Assembly (NCBI GenBank): GCA_012861695.1
Contig: JAAOOA010000428.1
Span: 62,001 to 126,000 of the forward strand
Direction of reading: 5' to 3'
Length of the DNA stretch: 64,000 nucleotides
Origin: Trematomus loennbergii
Lineage: Eukaryota; Chordata; Actinopteri; Perciformes; Nototheniidae
Positions 61,738 to 64,000 of the stretch are shown one piece after another. The notes under the pieces are model-generated. The model saw nothing but the letters and a program-made list of their open reading frames with translations. It had not been told where the DNA came from and ran no database searches. Positions within the stretch are counted from its first letter, which is position 1. Every line of letters begins with the position of its first letter. A program made the position numbers and the translations under genes.

Positions 61738-64000
61738 ATCAAATCAAATCAAATCAGGTTTTATTTATATAGCACATTTAAAAGCGATTTTTGGTCGAGC
61801 CAAAGTGCTGTACATGTAATAAAAACACATTACTACAATCACAATAAACGACAATAAATTACAACAGATATATCTTAAAAACAAAATAAAATAAAACACA
61901 CGGAAAAGTCAGGAGTCGTGCTCCGCTCTAACTAGAAAGCCAGAGAGAAGAAGTGTGTTTTTAGTGATTTAAAAACCCCTAGGGTCTGGGCCGACCTCAC
62001 ATGGAGGGGCAGAGTGTTCCAGAGCCTAGGGCCAGCTGCTGCGAAGGCTCGGTGCCCTCGGGTTTTAGCCTGGTCTTGGGCACTACCAGCAGCAGCTGGT
62101 CAGCAGACCTTAAAGCTCTGGCTGGGGTGTAGCGCTGGAGAGTTCAGCTATATAGGCCGGAGCCAGCCCATTTAGTGCTTTAAAAACAAATAAAAGGATT
62201 TTAAAATCAATTCTGAACCGAACTGGAAGCCAGTGTAGTGAGGCCAGAATAGGGGTGATGTGGTCACGCTTTTTGTGGCCAGTCAGCAAACGTGCAGCTG
62301 CGTTTTGGACTAGCTGCAGCGTTTAATTGAGGCCTGGTCCATACCCACATACAGAGCGTTACAATAGTCCAGTCTCGAGGTTACAAAGGCGTTAATAACC
62401 CTTTCTAAGTCATTAAAAGATAAATACGACTTGGTTTTGGCCAATAGTCTTATTTAAAAAAGCAGGATTTTACTACGGTGCTGACCTGCTTGTCGAATTT
62501 AAAAGTGCTAGTGAAGGTCACTCCAAGGTTCATGACCGAGGGGAGGATGTTTTTTTGATAGAGCCCAGAATATCAACCGGAGAGGCTGGAGGTTGCGGTC
62601 CAAAAAAGATGACCTCAGTCTTGCTCTCGTTGAGGTTGAGAAGTTTTTGCTCAGCCAGGATTTTATCTCTGCTAAGCAGTCCATCAACTGCTGTAGTGAG
62701 TGTGACATTTGCTTTGAGAGGCAGATAGATCTGTACATCGTCGGCGTAGCAGTGGAAGGGAATGTTATGTTTTGTGAGAATTGAACCTAGGGGCAGTATG
62801 TACAGTAGAAAAAGGATGGGGCCCAGAATCGAGCCTTGGGGAACCCCACAGGTAAGAGGGGCTTTGGCAGAGGAGAAGGCACCTAGCTGTACCGAGAAGC
62901 TACGGTCTGTCAGGTAGGACCTGAACCATGCAAGGGCAGAGCCTGTGATGCCAGCGGACTGTTCAAGCCGTGACAGCAGGATGCTATGGTCCACAGTGTC
63001 AAAGGCAGCTGTCAGGTCTAACAGCACCAAGACAGCTGGGCTACCTGAGTCGGCGGCTAGGAGCAGATCATTAAAAACTCTTAAAAGGGCTGTTTCAGTG
63101 CTGTGCATGGGTTTGAAGCCAGACTGAAACTTTTCATGGATTCCATGGATGGTTAAAAAGACTGCAGCTGGGCGTAGACTACTCGCTCCAGGGCTTTTGA
63201 TAAAAAAGGTAGCTGGGAGATGGGCCTAAAATTTGCGAGAATGGAGGGGTCGAGATTTTTCTTTTTAAGGAGTGGCTTAACCACGGCATGTTTGAAGGCA
63301 GCTGGGACACATCCTGAGCTAAGAGAGGTGTTTAAAAGTAATAAAATACTTGCTCCAACTGAATCAAAAACATCTCTGAGAAGGCGAGAGGGAATGCTGT
63401 CTGAGGTGCAGTTTGTCGGCCGCAGGTGCTTGACTACATCCGAGAGAGAAGAGAGGGATACAGGCTCAAAGTGGTCGAGGACAGCAGGGCACAGAAAAGG
63501 AGCAGGATCTGGGGTAGCACTAGTGTGGGCTAGCCTAAGAGCAGATACCTTTTCAATAAAAAATGTAAGAAACTTATCACAGAGAGTAGTCGATGGGACA
63601 ATAGAAGAAACATCACAGGGATTAATGAGAGTTGAGGACATTAAAAAGAACCTGAGGTTTATGGCTGTTTTTGGAGATTAACAGAGAAATGTGCTCTGTT
63701 TTGGCTGCTTTGACTGCCGTCTGGTAGTCAGAAAGGCAAGCACGAAGGATTTCTAGGGAGACATGGAGTTTATCCTTTTTCCATTTTCTCTCTGCACGCC
63801 TGCAAGCGCGTCTGAGAGCACGAGTACAGTCATTGAGCCACGGCTCTGATAGAACTTTGGTGCGTCTAAGCGTAAAAGGAGCAACAGAATCCAGTATTAG
63901 TGTGCATGTCGAGTCAAACATGGAGATAAGCTCATCAGCATTAAAAGCACAGTTCACATCTAATTTACAGATCGGAGAAGCATTAAAAACATCAGAGAAC
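61738..64000 (-). mobile_element. L2-like LINE, runs off the window
   Basis: On the minus strand the 3' end is a TTGATTTGATTTG tail at 61738-61755 preceded by a TATATAAATAAAACC-like signal and the CAGCACTTTGGCTCGACC motif. Untranslated sequence goes to about 62520, then the coding part up to the window edge. Confidence 0.85.
62530..63957 (-). pseudogene. L2-like LINE reverse transcriptase, frameshifted
   Basis: The minus strand encodes, from the right, the linker after the endonuclease (RTKVLSEPWLNDCTRALRRA, 63957-63660), the start of the RT (PTNCTSDSIPSRLLRDVFDS, 63440; KPLLKKKNLDPSILANFRPI, 63270), and the palm (LVLLDLTAAFDTVDHSILLS, 63010; GVPQGSILGPILFLLYILPL, 62850; CYADDVQIYL, 62745). 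The catalytic YADD is intact. Shifts lie near 63640 and 63130, and the frame stops at 62530 shortly after the thumb. Upstream endonuclease lies beyond the window. Confidence 0.8.

Overview
This window looks like a transposon-rich stretch of a teleost (probably percomorph) nuclear genome. The evidence is spliced genes with GT-AG introns, long CA/GT microsatellites, tandem-linker C2H2 zinc-finger exons, an HDGF/PSIP1-type PWWP gene, and fish-typical mobile elements: a DIRS tyrosine-recombinase retroelement, L2-like LINEs, tRNA-headed SINEs, BEL/Pao and Ty3/gypsy remnants, hAT, Harbinger, and many short elements flanked by TTAA. Nothing is prokaryotic.

Layout. 1-5.7 kb: a 57-bp minisatellite, a hAT-like relic, a TTAA element and a plus-strand C2H2 zinc-finger exon (ZNF-1). 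5.7-6.5 kb: a 15-bp minisatellite grown inside a LINE-type 3' repeat. 6.9-16.3 kb: a nest in which a TTAA-flanked element holds an LTR-retroelement fragment, which holds a DIRS element, which holds an L2-like LINE and a hAT element. 16.6-17.5 kb: a small minus-strand gene with a PB1/ubiquitin-like fold signature. 17.5-18.5 kb: an inverted-repeat element whose own terminus has become a 33-bp minisatellite. 20.1 kb: a wdr55-like pseudogene fragment. 20.8-23.9 kb: a gypsy element with two LTRs, a SCAN-like capsid and a deleted pol. 26-35.6 kb: a PWWP gene with six coding exons. 36.9-43.6 kb: another 57-bp array and a second zinc-finger exon (ZNF-2) paralogous to ZNF-1. 44.4-46.2 kb: a Harbinger-type Myb/SANT gene relic. 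47.5-54.8 kb: a tandem duplication carrying two minus-strand zinc-finger exons (ZNF-3, ZNF-4). 54.8-64 kb: BEL/Pao gag, L1-type ORF1, a large TTAA element and two LINEs, interrupted by other elements.

Two themes stand out. First, the PWWP gene ends in phase 0 at its last visible exon, and the next plausible same-strand exon is the phase-0 ZNF-2 exon. A block of sequence from the last PWWP intron is repeated just upstream of ZNF-2. This raises the possibility of a PWWP plus C2H2 gene family, with the 5.7 kb to 43 kb region as one dispersed locus; it is a hypothesis, not proven. Second, paralogous blocks give empty sites that show directly that several unrelated short elements insert at TTAA (and others at TAA or 8-bp targets). 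In one case the same ancestral TTAA was hit by two different families in the two copies. Three of the four zinc-finger exons carry frameshifts or stops and the fourth has a frameshifted last finger, consistent with a decaying or fast-evolving cluster.

Limits: boundaries of elements and family names come from reading the sequence only. No alignment or database search was run, and gaps between entries are old repeats or sequence in which nothing could be recognised.
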